Under the pieces are notes generated by a model, which searched no databases, had not been told where the DNA came from, and saw nothing but the letters and a program-made list of their open reading frames with translations. From Arthrobacter sp. PsM3 (GTDB lineage Bacteria; Actinomycetota; Actinomycetes; Actinomycetales; Micrococcaceae), in NCBI RefSeq assembly GCF_030433895.1, contig NZ_JARUXE010000006.1:1-64000 (forward strand): a stretch of 64,000 nucleotides of DNA, in the 5' to 3' direction. A program made the translations under genes and the position numbers. Positions within the stretch are counted from its first letter, which is position 1, and the number at the start of each line of letters is the position of its first letter. Below are positions 8,145 through 17,040 of the stretch, piece by piece.

Positions 8145-8852
8145 GTGAACCTGTCAGACAGCCGGACAGCAGGACAGCCTCTCGCCCGCCTCGGCGCGGC
8201 CGAAGCAGTCTTCAATGTCCTCCGCTCCGAAATCGAGTCCGGCAAGCTCGGCGTCGGCGCCAAGCTGAGCTCCGAGGCCACGCTCGCCCAGCAGTACGGC
8301 GTGAGCCGCTCCGTGGTCCGCGAGGCGTTGCGTTCCTGCACCGCCCTGGGGCTGACCGTCACCAGGACCGGGCGGGGCACCTTTGTCGTCGCCGACCGCG
8401 TAGCCAAGGACCTGGTCCTTGGCCAATACTCAGCACGCGACCTCACCGAGGCACGTCCCCACATCGAGGTTCCTGCCGCCGGGCTGGCGGCGGAACGGCG
8501 GTCGCCGGAGGAACTGGACAGCCTGCGGGACATCGTCGCCGCGATGACCGCCGAGGACGACCCCGAAGTGTGGGTGGGCCTGGACTCGAGCTTCCACGCG
8601 CTGATCGCGAGGGCCAGCCGGAACAAGGTGTTCGAAAACGTAGTCGCGGACATCCGGGAGGCCCTGGCCCACCAGTCCGAAACCCTGAACATGGTGGCGG
8701 ACCGCCAGCACGCCTCCGATGAGGAGCACCGGCGCATCCTGGCCGCCATCGAAGCCGGCGACGCGGCAACAGCGCGCATCGCCATGAGCCAGCACCTGCA
8801 TGCCGTTGGCCTTGCCCTTGACTCGATCCTCAACCCCCTTGCAGGCGCCTGA
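8145..8852 (+). CDS. FadR-type GntR family regulator of the asparagine operon
   Basis: A 235-residue regulator with an N-terminal GntR winged helix (LSSEATLAQQYGVSRSVVREALRS, then GLTVTRTGRGTFVV) and a C-terminal FCD-type all-helical ligand domain from about residue 90. I chose GTG at 8145 because it lies 5-7 bases after the -10 element and no ribosome site precedes it, a typical actinobacterial leaderless start. An upstream TTG is part of the -35 box itself. It heads a cluster with asparaginase, aspartase and a permease, so control of asparagine/aspartate use is the likely role, with an amino or dicarboxylic acid as ligand (inference). Confidence 0.88.
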   Translation: MNLSDSRTAGQPLARLGAAEAVFNVLRSEIESGKLGVGAKLSSEATLAQQYGVSRSVVREALRSCTALGLTVTRTGRGTFVVADRVAKDLVLGQYSARDLTEARPHIEVPAAGLAAERRSPEELDSLRDIVAAMTAEDDPEVWVGLDSSFHALIARASRNKVFENVVADIREALAHQSETLNMVADRQHASDEEHRRILAAIEAGDAATARIAMSQHLHAVGLALDSILNPLAGA

Positions 8853-8898
8853 CCCCCGCCAGCTTGACCAGTTACCCACACCACCGCCAAAGGACGCA

Positions 8899-9942
8899 AT
8901 GATTTCTCCTGCCCTCGTGCACATCCCGACGCCGCTGGCCCCGGAGCGACTCCCGCAGCACGCCCCGCTCGCGGTCCAGACCCGCGACGGCCTCGTCGAG
9001 AGCGTCCACTACGGCTCCGCTATCGCCACCGCGGCGGATGGCCGCACCCTCCTGGCCGCCGGCGAGCCCCTCGCCCCGTTCTACCCGCGCTCCGCCCTCA
9101 AGCCCCTGCAGGCTGTTGCCATGGTCCGCGCCGGCCTGGACCTCCCGGAGGAACTCCTCGCCCTCGCCGCCGCCAGCCACTCCGGCGCCGCGGCCCACCG
9201 CGACGGGGCGCTGCGCATCCTGGACCTGCATGGACTGACCCCTGGCGACCTCGAGAACAGCACTGACCTCCCCTATGGAGTCCGCGAGCGCGAGGAATGG
9301 CTCAGGGGCGGCGGGCAGGCCACCCGCCTGGCGCAGAACTGCTCCGGAAAGCACGCCGCGATGGCCGCCACCTGCGTCATCAACGGCTGGCCGGTCCAGG
9401 GCTACCTCGACCCGGCGCACCCGCTGCAGCAGCTCGTGGCCGGGACCGTACTGGAGCTGACCGGCGACGAACCGGAGCGCACCTCCACTGACGGCTGCGG
9501 CACGCCGCTCTTCGCCCTCACCCTGCGCGGCATGGCCCGCGCGTTCGGGCGGCTGGCCGCGGCAGCCGGATCCGGCGGCAGCGCGGAAGCCGCCGTCGCA
9601 CGCGCCATGCGCCGCCACCCCGTCATGGTGGCGGGCGAGGACCGCGACGTCACGGCGCTGATGAGCCTGGTCCCGGGGCTGCTGGCCAAGGACGGCTTCG
9701 AGGGCGTCCAGCTGGCAGGCCTGCCCGACGGCCGCGCCGTCGCCGTGAAGATCTCCGACGGCGGAGACCGCGCCCGGATGCCCGTCACCGTGCGGATTCT
9801 GGCAGCGCTCGACGTCGACACCTCGCCCCTGGCGCACCTTGCCACAGCACCTGTGCTGGGCGGCGGCCGGCCCGTCGGGCTGCTGCAGGCCGCCGATTTC
9901 CTGCCTTCCTCCGAAACCTCCAACGCTCCCGACGCCCCGTAA
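8899..9942 (+). CDS. L-asparaginase, asparaginase II (PF06089) type
   Basis: A 347-residue protein of the asparaginase II family, distinct from the bacterial AnsA/AnsB fold, predicted to hydrolyse L-asparagine to aspartate and ammonia. Conserved-looking features include the FYPRSALKPLQA run, SHSG, the CSGKHAAM segment and TDGCGTP. No signal peptide is seen, so it should act in the cytoplasm. The ATG follows AAAGGA at a short four-base spacing; the longer frame upstream overlaps the regulator gene. It lies 46 bases after the regulator and eight bases before the aspartase gene, consistent with one operon turning asparagine into fumarate. Confidence 0.85.
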   Translation: MISPALVHIPTPLAPERLPQHAPLAVQTRDGLVESVHYGSAIATAADGRTLLAAGEPLAPFYPRSALKPLQAVAMVRAGLDLPEELLALAAASHSGAAAHRDGALRILDLHGLTPGDLENSTDLPYGVREREEWLRGGGQATRLAQNCSGKHAAMAATCVINGWPVQGYLDPAHPLQQLVAGTVLELTGDEPERTSTDGCGTPLFALTLRGMARAFGRLAAAAGSGGSAEAAVARAMRRHPVMVAGEDRDVTALMSLVPGLLAKDGFEGVQLAGLPDGRAVAVKISDGGDRARMPVTVRILAALDVDTSPLAHLATAPVLGGGRPVGLLQAADFLPSSETSNAPDAP

Positions 9943-9950
9943 GGACCGCC

Positions 9951-11366
9951 ATGACATCGCTCGACGAACGCGCAGACTTCCGCTCCGAACACGACCTTCT
10001 GGGCGACCGGGATGTTCCCGCCGGCGCCTACTGGGGTGTCCACACCCTCCGGGCCGTGGAGAACTTCCCCATCACGGGCCAGCCCCTTGCCTCCAACATG
10101 TATCTTGTCCGTGGGCTGGCCGCCGTGAAACTGGCCGCCGCCCGCACCAACCACGAGCTCGGGCTGCTCGACGCCGGGCGCGCCCGGGCCATCGAGGAGG
10201 CCTGCACGGACGTCATGAACGGCAAGCTCAGCGAGCAGTTCGTCGTGGACGTCATCCAAGGCGGTGCCGGGACGTCGTCGAACATGAACGCCAACGAGGT
10301 GATCGCCAACCGTGCCCTGGAAATCCTCGGACACCCGAAGGGCGACTACGCGCGGCTGCACCCCAATGACCACGTCAACCTCAGCCAGTCCACCAACGAC
10401 GTCTACCCCACCGCGGTCAAGCTCGGCACGATCTTCGCCGCGAGGGAACTCCTCGATGCCCTCACCGAACTCGAGGACGCCTTCGCCGCCAAGGCGCTCG
10501 AATTCCGCACGGTGGTGAAGATGGGCCGCACCCAGCTGCAGGACGCCGTTCCTATGACGCTCGGCCAGGAATTCGGCACCTACGCCGTCACGATCGGCGA
10601 GGACCGGCTCCGCCTGGCCGAAGCCGACCTGCTGATCCACGAAATCAACCTCGGCGCCACCGCGATCGGCACCGGCCTCAACGCACCGGCCGGATATGCC
10701 GAGGCCGCCTGCCGGCACCTGGCGGAGATCACGGGCCTGCCCCTCGTCACGGCAGTGGACCTGATCGAAGCCACCCAGGACGTCGGCGCCTTCGTGCACC
10801 TCTCCGGCGTGCTCAAGCGGGTCGCCGTGAAACTGTCCAAGATCTGCAACGACCTGCGTCTGCTCTCCTCCGGACCGCGCGCCGGGTTCGGCGAGATCAA
10901 CCTCCCCGCCGTGCAGTCCGGCTCCTCGATCATGCCCGGCAAGATCAATCCGGTCATCCCCGAAGTGGTCAGCCAGGTGGCTTACGAGGTCATCGGCAAC
11001 GACGTCACCATCACCATGGCCGCCGAGGCCGGTCAGCTGCAGCTCAACGCTTTCGAACCGATCATTGTCCACAGCCTCCACAAGAGCATCTCCCACCTGG
11101 AAGCCGCCTGCCGCACCCTCACGGCCCGCTGCGTCCGGGGCATCACCGCCAACACCGAACACCTCCGCCTCACAGTGGAACAGTCAATCGGGCTGGTCAC
11201 CGCCCTCAACCCGCACCTGGGCTACGCCACGGCCACGGCCATCGCGCAGGAAGCCCTCGCCACCGGCAAGGGTGTCGCGGAGCTGGTGCTTGGACACGGG
11301 CTGCTCACCGCCGAGCAGCTCACCGACCTCCTCAGCCCGCAGCGCCTGGCCAACTTGAGCAAGTAA
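9951..11366 (+). CDS. aspA: Aspartate ammonia-lyase (aspartase)
   Basis: A 471-residue fumarase/aspartase superfamily enzyme converting L-aspartate to fumarate and ammonia. It shows the superfamily blocks [14 protein letters not shown] (about 101-114), [18 protein letters not shown], and the catalytic loop [13 protein letters not shown] near residue 322. The start [18 protein letters not shown] is typical of aspartase and of fumarase C. The operon context with an asparaginase and an amino acid permease favours aspartase over fumarase. The ATG follows TAAGGA five bases upstream, directly behind the asparaginase stop. Confidence 0.9.
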   Translation: MTSLDERADFRSEHDLLGDRDVPAGAYWGVHTLRAVENFPITGQPLASNMYLVRGLAAVKLAAARTNHELGLLDAGRARAIEEACTDVMNGKLSEQFVVDVIQGGAGTSSNMNANEVIANRALEILGHPKGDYARLHPNDHVNLSQSTNDVYPTAVKLGTIFAARELLDALTELEDAFAAKALEFRTVVKMGRTQLQDAVPMTLGQEFGTYAVTIGEDRLRLAEADLLIHEINLGATAIGTGLNAPAGYAEAACRHLAEITGLPLVTAVDLIEATQDVGAFVHLSGVLKRVAVKLSKICNDLRLLSSGPRAGFGEINLPAVQSGSSIMPGKINPVIPEVVSQVAYEVIGNDVTITMAAEAGQLQLNAFEPIIVHSLHKSISHLEAACRTLTARCVRGITANTEHLRLTVEQSIGLVTALNPHLGYATATAIAQEALATGKGVAELVLGHGLLTAEQLTDLLSPQRLANLSK

Positions 11367-11392
11367 AGCACCCTCGAACCCAAAGGATTCCC

Positions 11393-12964
11393 ATGACGTA
11401 TCCCGAAACTGCCCGCGCCCAAAAACAACAGGCCCCACAGCGGCAGGCTGTCACCGACCACACCATTCCGGCGCACTCCCATGCCACCGAGGCCGCGCTC
11501 CACGCCGAGGACCAGGGCTACCACAAGGGCCTCAAACCCCGGCAGGTCCAGATGATCGCGATCGGCGGTGCCATCGGCACCGGCCTGTTCATGGGCGCCG
11601 GCGGCCGCCTCGCCACCGCCGGCCCGGCCCTGGCCATCAGCTATGCCGTCTGCGGATTCTTCGCCTTCATGATCCTGCGCGCCCTTGGCGAACTCGTGAT
11701 GCACCGGCCGTCGTCGGGTTCGTTCGTCTCCTACGCCCGTGAATTCTTCGGCGAGAAGGCCGCGTTCGTCACGGGCTGGCTGTACTGGCTGAACTGGGCC
11801 ATGACGGCGATCGTGGACATCACCGCCGTCGCGCTCTACATGAACTTCTTCAAGAAGTACTGGGCGCCAATCGCGGATGTACCGCAGTGGACTTGGGCCC
11901 TGGCCGCCCTGATCCTGGTCCTGGGCCTCAACCTCATCAGCGTCAAGGTCTTCGGCGAGCTCGAATTCTGGTTCGCCCTGATCAAGGTGGTGGCGCTTAC
12001 GTCCTTCCTGGTGGTCGGCATCTACTTCGTCATCTTCGGCACCCCCGTCGCCGGCCAGGAGGTCGGGTTCAGCCTGATCGCGGACAACGGCGGCATGTTC
12101 CCCAACGGCCTGCTGCCCGCAATCGTGGTGATGCAGGGTGTCGTGTTCGCGTACGCCTCGATTGAGCTGATCGGCACCGCCGCCGGCGAAACGGACAACC
12201 CGGAAAAAATCATGCCGCGGGCCATCAACACGGTGATCGTCCGTATCGCGGTGTTCTACGTCGGCTCGCTCGTGCTGCTCTCGCTGCTGCTGCCTTACAG
12301 CTCCTACAAGGCCGGCGAAAGCCCGTTCGTGACGTTCTTCGGCTCCATCGGGATCGAGGGCGTGGATGCCATCATGAACCTCGTGGTCCTGACCGCGGCA
12401 CTGTCCTCGCTCAACGCCGGCCTCTACTCCACCGGCCGGATCATGCGTTCCATGTCCGTTTCGGGGTCTGCGCCGAAATTCGCCGCCCGGATGAACAAGT
12501 CCGGCGTCCCCTACGGCGGCATCGCCCTGACCGCCGGCGTGGCCCTCCTGGGCGTCATCCTGAACGCCTTGGTCCCGGCCGAGGCCTTCGAGATCGTCCT
12601 GAACGTCGCATCGCTGGGCATCATCAGCACGTGGGCCATGATCGTCCTCTGCCAGATGCAGCTCGCACGGCTCGCGGCCCGCGGGGAGCTGCTCCGCCCG
12701 ACTTTCCGGATGCCTGGTGCTCCTGTCACGGGCTGGCTCACGCTGGCCTTCCTCCTGGCAGTGCTGGTCCTCATGGCATTCGACTCGCCGGTGGGAACGT
12801 GGACCATCGCGTCCCTCGTGGTCATCGTGCCGCTCCTGATGCTCGGCTGGCGCCTCTGCCGGCACCGCATCCTGGAAATCGCCGCCGTCCGGGACGGCTT
12901 CACCGGCCCGTATCCGCTCGTGGCTGCCCGGCCCGCAGGGAGCGCCAGCGGAGACCCGAAGTAG
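11393..12964 (+). CDS. ansP: Amino acid permease, probably L-asparagine permease
   Basis: A 523-residue permease of the APC superfamily (AAT family) with about twelve membrane segments. The N-terminal cytoplasmic stretch leads into [24 protein letters not shown], the family's first-helix substrate motif, and [20 protein letters not shown] follows. The last gene of the operon, 26 bases after aspartase, with AAAGGA before the ATG. Context gives asparagine (or aspartate) as substrate; sequence alone only supports neutral or acidic amino acid/proton symport. The final 60 residues form a cytoplasmic tail. A 637-residue reverse-strand frame beneath it is a codon-bias shadow. Confidence 0.88.
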   Translation: MTYPETARAQKQQAPQRQAVTDHTIPAHSHATEAALHAEDQGYHKGLKPRQVQMIAIGGAIGTGLFMGAGGRLATAGPALAISYAVCGFFAFMILRALGELVMHRPSSGSFVSYAREFFGEKAAFVTGWLYWLNWAMTAIVDITAVALYMNFFKKYWAPIADVPQWTWALAALILVLGLNLISVKVFGELEFWFALIKVVALTSFLVVGIYFVIFGTPVAGQEVGFSLIADNGGMFPNGLLPAIVVMQGVVFAYASIELIGTAAGETDNPEKIMPRAINTVIVRIAVFYVGSLVLLSLLLPYSSYKAGESPFVTFFGSIGIEGVDAIMNLVVLTAALSSLNAGLYSTGRIMRSMSVSGSAPKFAARMNKSGVPYGGIALTAGVALLGVILNALVPAEAFEIVLNVASLGIISTWAMIVLCQMQLARLAARGELLRPTFRMPGAPVTGWLTLAFLLAVLVLMAFDSPVGTWTIASLVVIVPLLMLGWRLCRHRILEIAAVRDGFTGPYPLVAARPAGSASGDPK

Positions 12965-13085
12965 CCTTTCGGCATTCCGCCTCCCCGTAACGCAACGTCC
13001 CCGCAACCTCTCCGGGCGGCGGTTCGCATATGCTCGACGGAAGGATTCACACTGGCTCAGCGACGAACCACCCGGGAGACACCTT

Positions 13086-14402
13086 ATGACCAACTGGCGA
13101 ATCAGGGATTTCCATTCCGCCGATCTTGACGGCATCCTTCACCTCTGGGAGACCCTCAAGGCCAGCAACGTCGAGCCGGTCTACGCGCTCTCCGAGGTGC
13201 TGGCCTCCTGCGAAAAGGACCATGCCGTGGTCGCGGTGCAGGGCGATCAGGTCGTGGGCGCCGCCGTCGGACGCGCCGCCCACGACCAGGGCTGGATCGT
13301 GTTCCTGGCGACCCTCCCCGAGTACCGCGGCCGTGGGATCGGCACCTCGCTGCTGGCCGCCGTCGAGAACCGGATGGCCCCGCACGGGCTGAACAAGCTC
13401 TCCGCGCTCATGCCGGAATCCGAGACCCGGGTGGAGGCGTTCCTGGGCCGCGGCTTCGTCCTGAAGAAGAACCTGCGCTATTTCGAACGCAAGATCCCGG
13501 TGCAGCGCCAGGAACTGGAACCCCTCAGCCAGCTCGGCGGCCGGATCCTGGCCCGTGACCTCTGGGAAAACGTCGCCGGCATGCGGAACGAGAAGGAGCT
13601 GCTGGAACGCCGCCTGGTCCTGCCGCTGGCCGAGGCCGACCTCGCGGACGAATACGGTGTGGTCCCGCCGCGCGCCGTCGTCCTCTTCGGCCCTCCCGGC
13701 ACCGGGAAGACCACCTTCGCGAAGGCGATCGCCTCCCGCCTCGAATGGCCTTTCGTGGAGGTCTTCCCCTCCCGCCTGGCCTCCGACCCCAAGGGCCTCG
13801 CGGGTGCGCTGCGTGAGACGTTCCTGGAGATCGCGGAGCTGGAGCACGCCGTCGTCTTCATCGATGAGGTGGAGGAGATCGCCTCCCAGCGGTCCGGCGA
13901 ACCGCCGTCGCCGCTGCAGGGCGTCACCAACGAACTCCTCAAGATCATCCCGGCCTTCCGCGAGCAGCCCGGCCGCTTGCTGGTCTGCGCCACCAACTTC
14001 ATCCGTGCCCTGGATACCGCGTTCCTACGCCACGGCCGGTTCGACTATGTCATCCCCATCGGCCTGCCCGACCGCCAGGCCCGGGAGGCCATGTGGCAGC
14101 GCTTCATTCCCGCGACGGTAGTGGACGACGTGGACGTGGAGCTGCTGGTGGACCGGACCGAGGGCTTCTCCCCCGCGGACATCGAATACGCGGCCCGGAG
14201 CGCGTCCCAGCGGGCGCTTGAGAAGGCCGTGTACGACGACGGCGGGCTGGCTTCCAGTCCCACTGCCTCCATTCGCGACGCGGTCCGGAAGGGTCCCGCG
14301 ACGCAGGACTACCTCGACGCGATCGCCGACACGCGGACCACGGTCAGCGACGAGGTCCACGAGCAGTTCCTCGAGGACATCGACGCCCTGGGCCGGGTGT
14401 AA
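13086..14402 (+). CDS. Fusion of GNAT N-acetyltransferase and AAA+ ATPase domains
   Basis: A 438-residue two-domain protein. Residues 1-135 form a GNAT acetyltransferase, with the acetyl-CoA loop EYRGRGIGTSLL (79-90). Residues 150-435 form an AAA+ ATPase: Walker A GPPGTGKT (202-209), Walker B VVFIDEVEE (about 257-264), sensor-1 CATN (301-304) and arginine-finger-like RHGRFD (315-320), followed by a helical lid. The domains are in one frame with no stop or shift. A chaperone-like ATPase coupled to protein or small-molecule acetylation can be imagined, but substrate and role are unknown. Start ATG follows GGGAG seven bases upstream. Confidence 0.82.
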   Translation: MTNWRIRDFHSADLDGILHLWETLKASNVEPVYALSEVLASCEKDHAVVAVQGDQVVGAAVGRAAHDQGWIVFLATLPEYRGRGIGTSLLAAVENRMAPHGLNKLSALMPESETRVEAFLGRGFVLKKNLRYFERKIPVQRQELEPLSQLGGRILARDLWENVAGMRNEKELLERRLVLPLAEADLADEYGVVPPRAVVLFGPPGTGKTTFAKAIASRLEWPFVEVFPSRLASDPKGLAGALRETFLEIAELEHAVVFIDEVEEIASQRSGEPPSPLQGVTNELLKIIPAFREQPGRLLVCATNFIRALDTAFLRHGRFDYVIPIGLPDRQAREAMWQRFIPATVVDDVDVELLVDRTEGFSPADIEYAARSASQRALEKAVYDDGGLASSPTASIRDAVRKGPATQDYLDAIADTRTTVSDEVHEQFLEDIDALGRV

Positions 14403-14410
14403 CTCCCACC

Positions 14411-14475
14411 GCAACGCGGGGTCAGATATCGCCCATGTTGAACCCCGGAATGGGCCGGATGTGACCCCGCGTTGC
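14411..14475. repeat. Palindromic element, 65-bp type (copy 1)
   Basis: Outer arms GCAACGCGGGGTCA / TGACCCCGCGTTGC are a perfect 14-bp inverted repeat. A six-base spacer leads to the inner arms GCCCAT / ATGGGC around a 13-base loop. It sits between two co-directional genes. The same architecture recurs at 15114 and 16896, and the same core occurs in a 59-bp type from 26.3 to 31.0 kb. Confidence 0.9.
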
Positions 14476-14501
14476 TTGAGTGGTGAGCCAGAGAGGAAGC
14501 C

Positions 14502-15167
14502 ATGATCCTGTTCCTGACGGTTGTGAGCGGCCTCGCCTGGACCGCGGTCTACGTTGATGGCATCCGGATCGGGTTCAGGGACCGAAGCTACGCGATTCCG
14601 GCCGCGGCCCTCGGACTCAACTTCGCCTGGGAGACCATCTATGCCGCGAGGTCTGTTGCGACCGGAATCTCGGCCCAGGGGGTCTTCAACATCGCGTGGG
14701 CACTCGCCGACGTCGTGATTGTGTACACCTTCCTCCGGTTCGGCCGTTCCGAGCTGCCGGCCTGGGTGACACGGCCGCTCTTCATCGGCTGGGCGCTCCT
14801 GCTGGGCGCCACGTCCTTCGCAGTTCAGTTGCTGTTCGTGGTCGAGTTCGGCTGGACCGACGCTGCGCGCTACGCGGCGTTCCTGCAGAATCTGCTGATG
14901 TCCGGGCTGTTCATCGCCATGTTTGTTGCCCGCCGGGGATCCCGCGGCCAATCCCTGCTGATTGCGGTGGCCAAGTGGATCGGGACCCTTGCACCCACCG
15001 TTGTGTTCGGCTGGTATGGCAACTCGCCGCTGATCCTGGGCGTCGGCATCCTCTGCAGCGTCTTCGATCTCGCCTACATCGGCCTGCTGTGGCGGGCGCG
15101 GTCCCTGCCAACCGCAACGCGGGGTCAGATATCGCCCATGTTGGGCCCCGGGATGGGCGCTATGTGA
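14502..15167 (+). CDS. Pyr4-type transmembrane terpene cyclase homologue
   Basis: A 221-residue integral membrane protein with about seven hydrophobic helices. NFAWETIYA (Glu44) in an early helix and CSVFDLAYIGLL (Asp189) in the last match the acidic residues and layout of the small Pyr4/PaxB membrane terpene cyclases, which cyclise prenylated quinone- or aromatic-type substrates. No prenyltransferase or epoxidase gene is adjacent, so a substrate cannot be proposed. The ATG follows GAGAGGAAG. The last 17 codons (205-221) and the stop are made of the palindromic element at 15114-15178; the original C terminus may have been different. Confidence 0.65.
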   Translation: MILFLTVVSGLAWTAVYVDGIRIGFRDRSYAIPAAALGLNFAWETIYAARSVATGISAQGVFNIAWALADVVIVYTFLRFGRSELPAWVTRPLFIGWALLLGATSFAVQLLFVVEFGWTDAARYAAFLQNLLMSGLFIAMFVARRGSRGQSLLIAVAKWIGTLAPTVVFGWYGNSPLILGVGILCSVFDLAYIGLLWRARSLPTATRGQISPMLGPGMGAM

Positions 15168-15178
15168 CCCCGCGTTGC
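15114..15178. repeat. Palindromic element, 65-bp type (copy 2), overlapping a gene end
   Basis: Identical outer arms to copy 1 (14-bp perfect), GATATC spacer on the left, the GCCCAT/ATGGGC inner arms and a 13-base loop. The left arm begins exactly at codon 205 of the membrane cyclase gene, and the TGA that starts the right arm (15165-15167) is its stop codon. Confidence 0.9.
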
Positions 15179-15263
15179 TGTGAGCGGGCGACGGCGGTCC
15201 CGGGGTTGGGGACGGAACCGCTGCCGCCAGCGGGGGCTCAGCCCTGGTGCGGCCGGCGGGGGC

Positions 15264-15947
15264 TCAGTCCTGGTGCGGCCGGGACTCTGAGGCCACGGCC
15301 GCGGTTTCCGCCGGTTCCGCCCCGGACGACTCGCCCTCCGGGGCATCGTCATAGGAGAGGTTTTCGTAGTCAGTGTCGTCCGCCTCGTCGAGCAGATCGT
15401 CCAGCTCCTCCAGCAGCCACGGGTTGATCCGGGCCAGGATCTTCCGGGTTTCCTCCACCGGAACTGCGGCATAAAGCACCGGGCGGGCCTCGTTATAGCG
15501 GGTGACCGGCGGCTTGTCCGGCCACTTCTCGGCCAACGCCCTGACGCGCTCGGGCAGGGAATTGTGCGCGTTATCCGCGATCTTCACCAGGGTGGCGTCG
15601 TGGTCCTCGGCGATGTAACGGATACCGGCCTGGTAGTCGTCAGGGTTCTCATGCAGGCGCTTGGTCACGCGCTCAATGATGTCCACGGCACGCTCGGAGA
15701 CGCCCATGTCCAGCAGTGCCTGCCGGGTCATCGGGGTGTCCTCGGCGATGTCGTGCAGATAGCCGGCAATCCGGATGTCGTCGTCGAAGTCCGCCAGGGC
15801 ATCCCCGACAGCGATCACGTGCTCCCGGTAGGGGCGCTTGAGCTTGTCCTTCTGGCGGTTGTGGGCCACTTCGGCGAGGATTTTCGCTGTCTCGACGGTA
15901 AAACTCGGCTGCGGGCTGCGCGCTTCACTGGACTCTGGTTCTGACAT
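15264..15947 (-). CDS. HD-domain phosphohydrolase
   Basis: A 227-residue cytoplasmic protein of the HD superfamily. Residues 18-130 carry a metal-dependent HD core: REHVIAVGDAL, AGYLHDIAEDT (the HD pair) and VKIADNAHN (final Asp). This arrangement is like the hydrolase half of RelA/SpoT-type enzymes, but no synthetase or TGS domain is present, so a (p)ppGpp hydrolase role is possible rather than shown. The last 50 residues are acidic and low complexity (DDLLDEADDTDYEN...), probably disordered. It lies nine bases upstream of gluQ on the opposite sense of numbering (both minus strand), so gluQ precedes it in a likely operon. Confidence 0.8.
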   Translation of the reverse strand: MSEPESSEARSPQPSFTVETAKILAEVAHNRQKDKLKRPYREHVIAVGDALADFDDDIRIAGYLHDIAEDTPMTRQALLDMGVSERAVDIIERVTKRLHENPDDYQAGIRYIAEDHDATLVKIADNAHNSLPERVRALAEKWPDKPPVTRYNEARPVLYAAVPVEETRKILARINPWLLEELDDLLDEADDTDYENLSYDDAPEGESSGAEPAETAAVASESRPHQD

Positions 15948-15956
15948 GGTTCAAGC

Positions 15957-16853
15957 CTACGCGTCCGGGCCGGCCATCCCGGGCCAGACCCACGGCTCCC
16001 GCGGCAGTGCGGTGGGGTCAAACACGGCCAGGGCATGCTCCAGCGGCCCGGCCGGCAGCCCGAGGGATGCCAGCAGCGCGTCGCGCACCTGGCCGACGGG
16101 TATGCCGGCGGCCGAAAGGTCCGCGAGCGTGACGGCGCCGTCGCGCTTGGCCAGCCGGGCGCCGTCGGCGTTCAGCACGAGCGGAACGTGGGCATATTCC
16201 GGAACGGGCATATTCAGCAGCGAGGCGAGGTAGACCTGCCGCGGCGTGGAGGGCAGCAGGTCGTCCCCGCGAACCACCTGGTCGATGCCCTGGGCGGCGT
16301 CGTCCACGACGACGGCGAGGTTGTAGGCGGTCACGCCGTCGTTGCGGCGGAGCACAAAGTCATCCACCACGCCGGTGTAACTGCCTTTCAGCACGTCCTG
16401 GACGTTCGCCTCGGTGACGGCGGACCGGAGCCGGATCGCCGCGGGGCGGACGGCACGTCTGGCTTCACGCTCCGCCGCGGACAGCTCCCGGCAGGTGCCC
16501 GGGTAGGCTCCCTGCGGGGCGTGCGGCGCAGACGGCGCCTCCTGGATCTCGCGGCGGGTGCAGAAGCACTCGTACGTCAGTCCCGCGGCGGTCAGCCGGG
16601 CGATCACTTCCGCGTAGAGGGGCCTGCGGTCCGTCTGGCGGACGACGCCGCCGTCCCAGGTCACGCCGATCGCGGCCAGGTCCCGGAGCTGCCCCGCCTC
16701 GGCGCCGGCCCGGGCGCGGTCCAGGTCCTCAACGCGCATGAGGAACTGCCTGCGGGTGGACCGGGCGAAGAGCCAGGCCAGGATGGCCGTGCGGAGGTTG
16801 CCGACGTGCAGTTCGCCGGAAGGGCTGGGGGCGAAGCGGCCGGCAGAGGTCAT
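15957..16853 (-). CDS. gluQ: Glutamyl-Q tRNA(Asp) synthetase
   Basis: A 298-residue glutamyl-tRNA-synthetase catalytic-domain paralogue without the anticodon-binding domain, the hallmark of GluQ-RS. It activates glutamate and transfers it to queuosine in tRNA(Asp). The HIGH-like motif is ELHVGN (about 14-19), the KMSKS-like loop is RLAKRDGAV, and the zinc-site pattern CFC...YPGTC typical of GluQ-RS is present. The ATG is preceded by a short leader. One 65-bp palindromic element and a large hairpin lie upstream (16896-17040), so transcripts starting beyond 17.1 kb would carry both in the leader. Confidence 0.92.
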   Translation of the reverse strand: MTSAGRFAPSPSGELHVGNLRTAILAWLFARSTRRQFLMRVEDLDRARAGAEAGQLRDLAAIGVTWDGGVVRQTDRRPLYAEVIARLTAAGLTYECFCTRREIQEAPSAPHAPQGAYPGTCRELSAAEREARRAVRPAAIRLRSAVTEANVQDVLKGSYTGVVDDFVLRRNDGVTAYNLAVVVDDAAQGIDQVVRGDDLLPSTPRQVYLASLLNMPVPEYAHVPLVLNADGARLAKRDGAVTLADLSAAGIPVGQVRDALLASLGLPAGPLEHALAVFDPTALPREPWVWPGMAGPDA

Positions 16854-16895
16854 GGCACCAGCCTATGCGCCGCCCGCGCCGGAGCCATTCCAATA

Positions 16896-16960
16896 GCAAC
16901 CCGGGGTCACCTCCGGCCCATGTCGGGGCCGAACATGGGCCCGAGGTGACCCCGCGTTGC
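16896..16960. repeat. Palindromic element, 65-bp type (copy 3, intermediate form)
   Basis: Outer arms GCAACCCGGGGTCA / TGACCCCGCGTTGC (one mismatch), inner GCCCAT / ATGGGC, 13-base loop. Its six-base spacers read CCTCCG / CCGAGG, so the arms continue as TCACCTC / GAGGTGA. The latter is the outer arm of the 59-bp type, which makes this copy look like a link between the two types. Confidence 0.88.
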
Positions 16961-16980
16961 CTTGGGGGCGGTGGACACAC

Positions 16981-17040
16981 AAGAGCCCCTCAGCTACCGA
17001 TGACTTCGGGGAAACCGACGTCGGTGGCTCAGGGGCTCTT
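16981..17040. ncRNA. Long hairpin in a gene-free stretch; possible structured RNA or bidirectional terminator
   Basis: The 20-base arms at 16981-17000 and 17021-17040 (AAGAGCCCCT outermost) pair with one mismatch and one G-T wobble around a 20-base loop. A second hairpin (GGCCCGG / CCGGGCC, 17050-17072) follows. No gene lies between gluQ and the Lrp gene. There is no T-tract on the plus side and only a weak one on the minus side. It could be a terminator, a leader of gluQ or a small RNA; I cannot decide. Beyond it, to 17333, I see only the Lrp promoter. Confidence 0.4.

Noticed and set aside
11222..13135. 637-residue reverse-strand frame opposite the permease
   Set aside because: Low-complexity Asp/Arg/His composition typical of antisense of a high-GC gene; the permease is clear.
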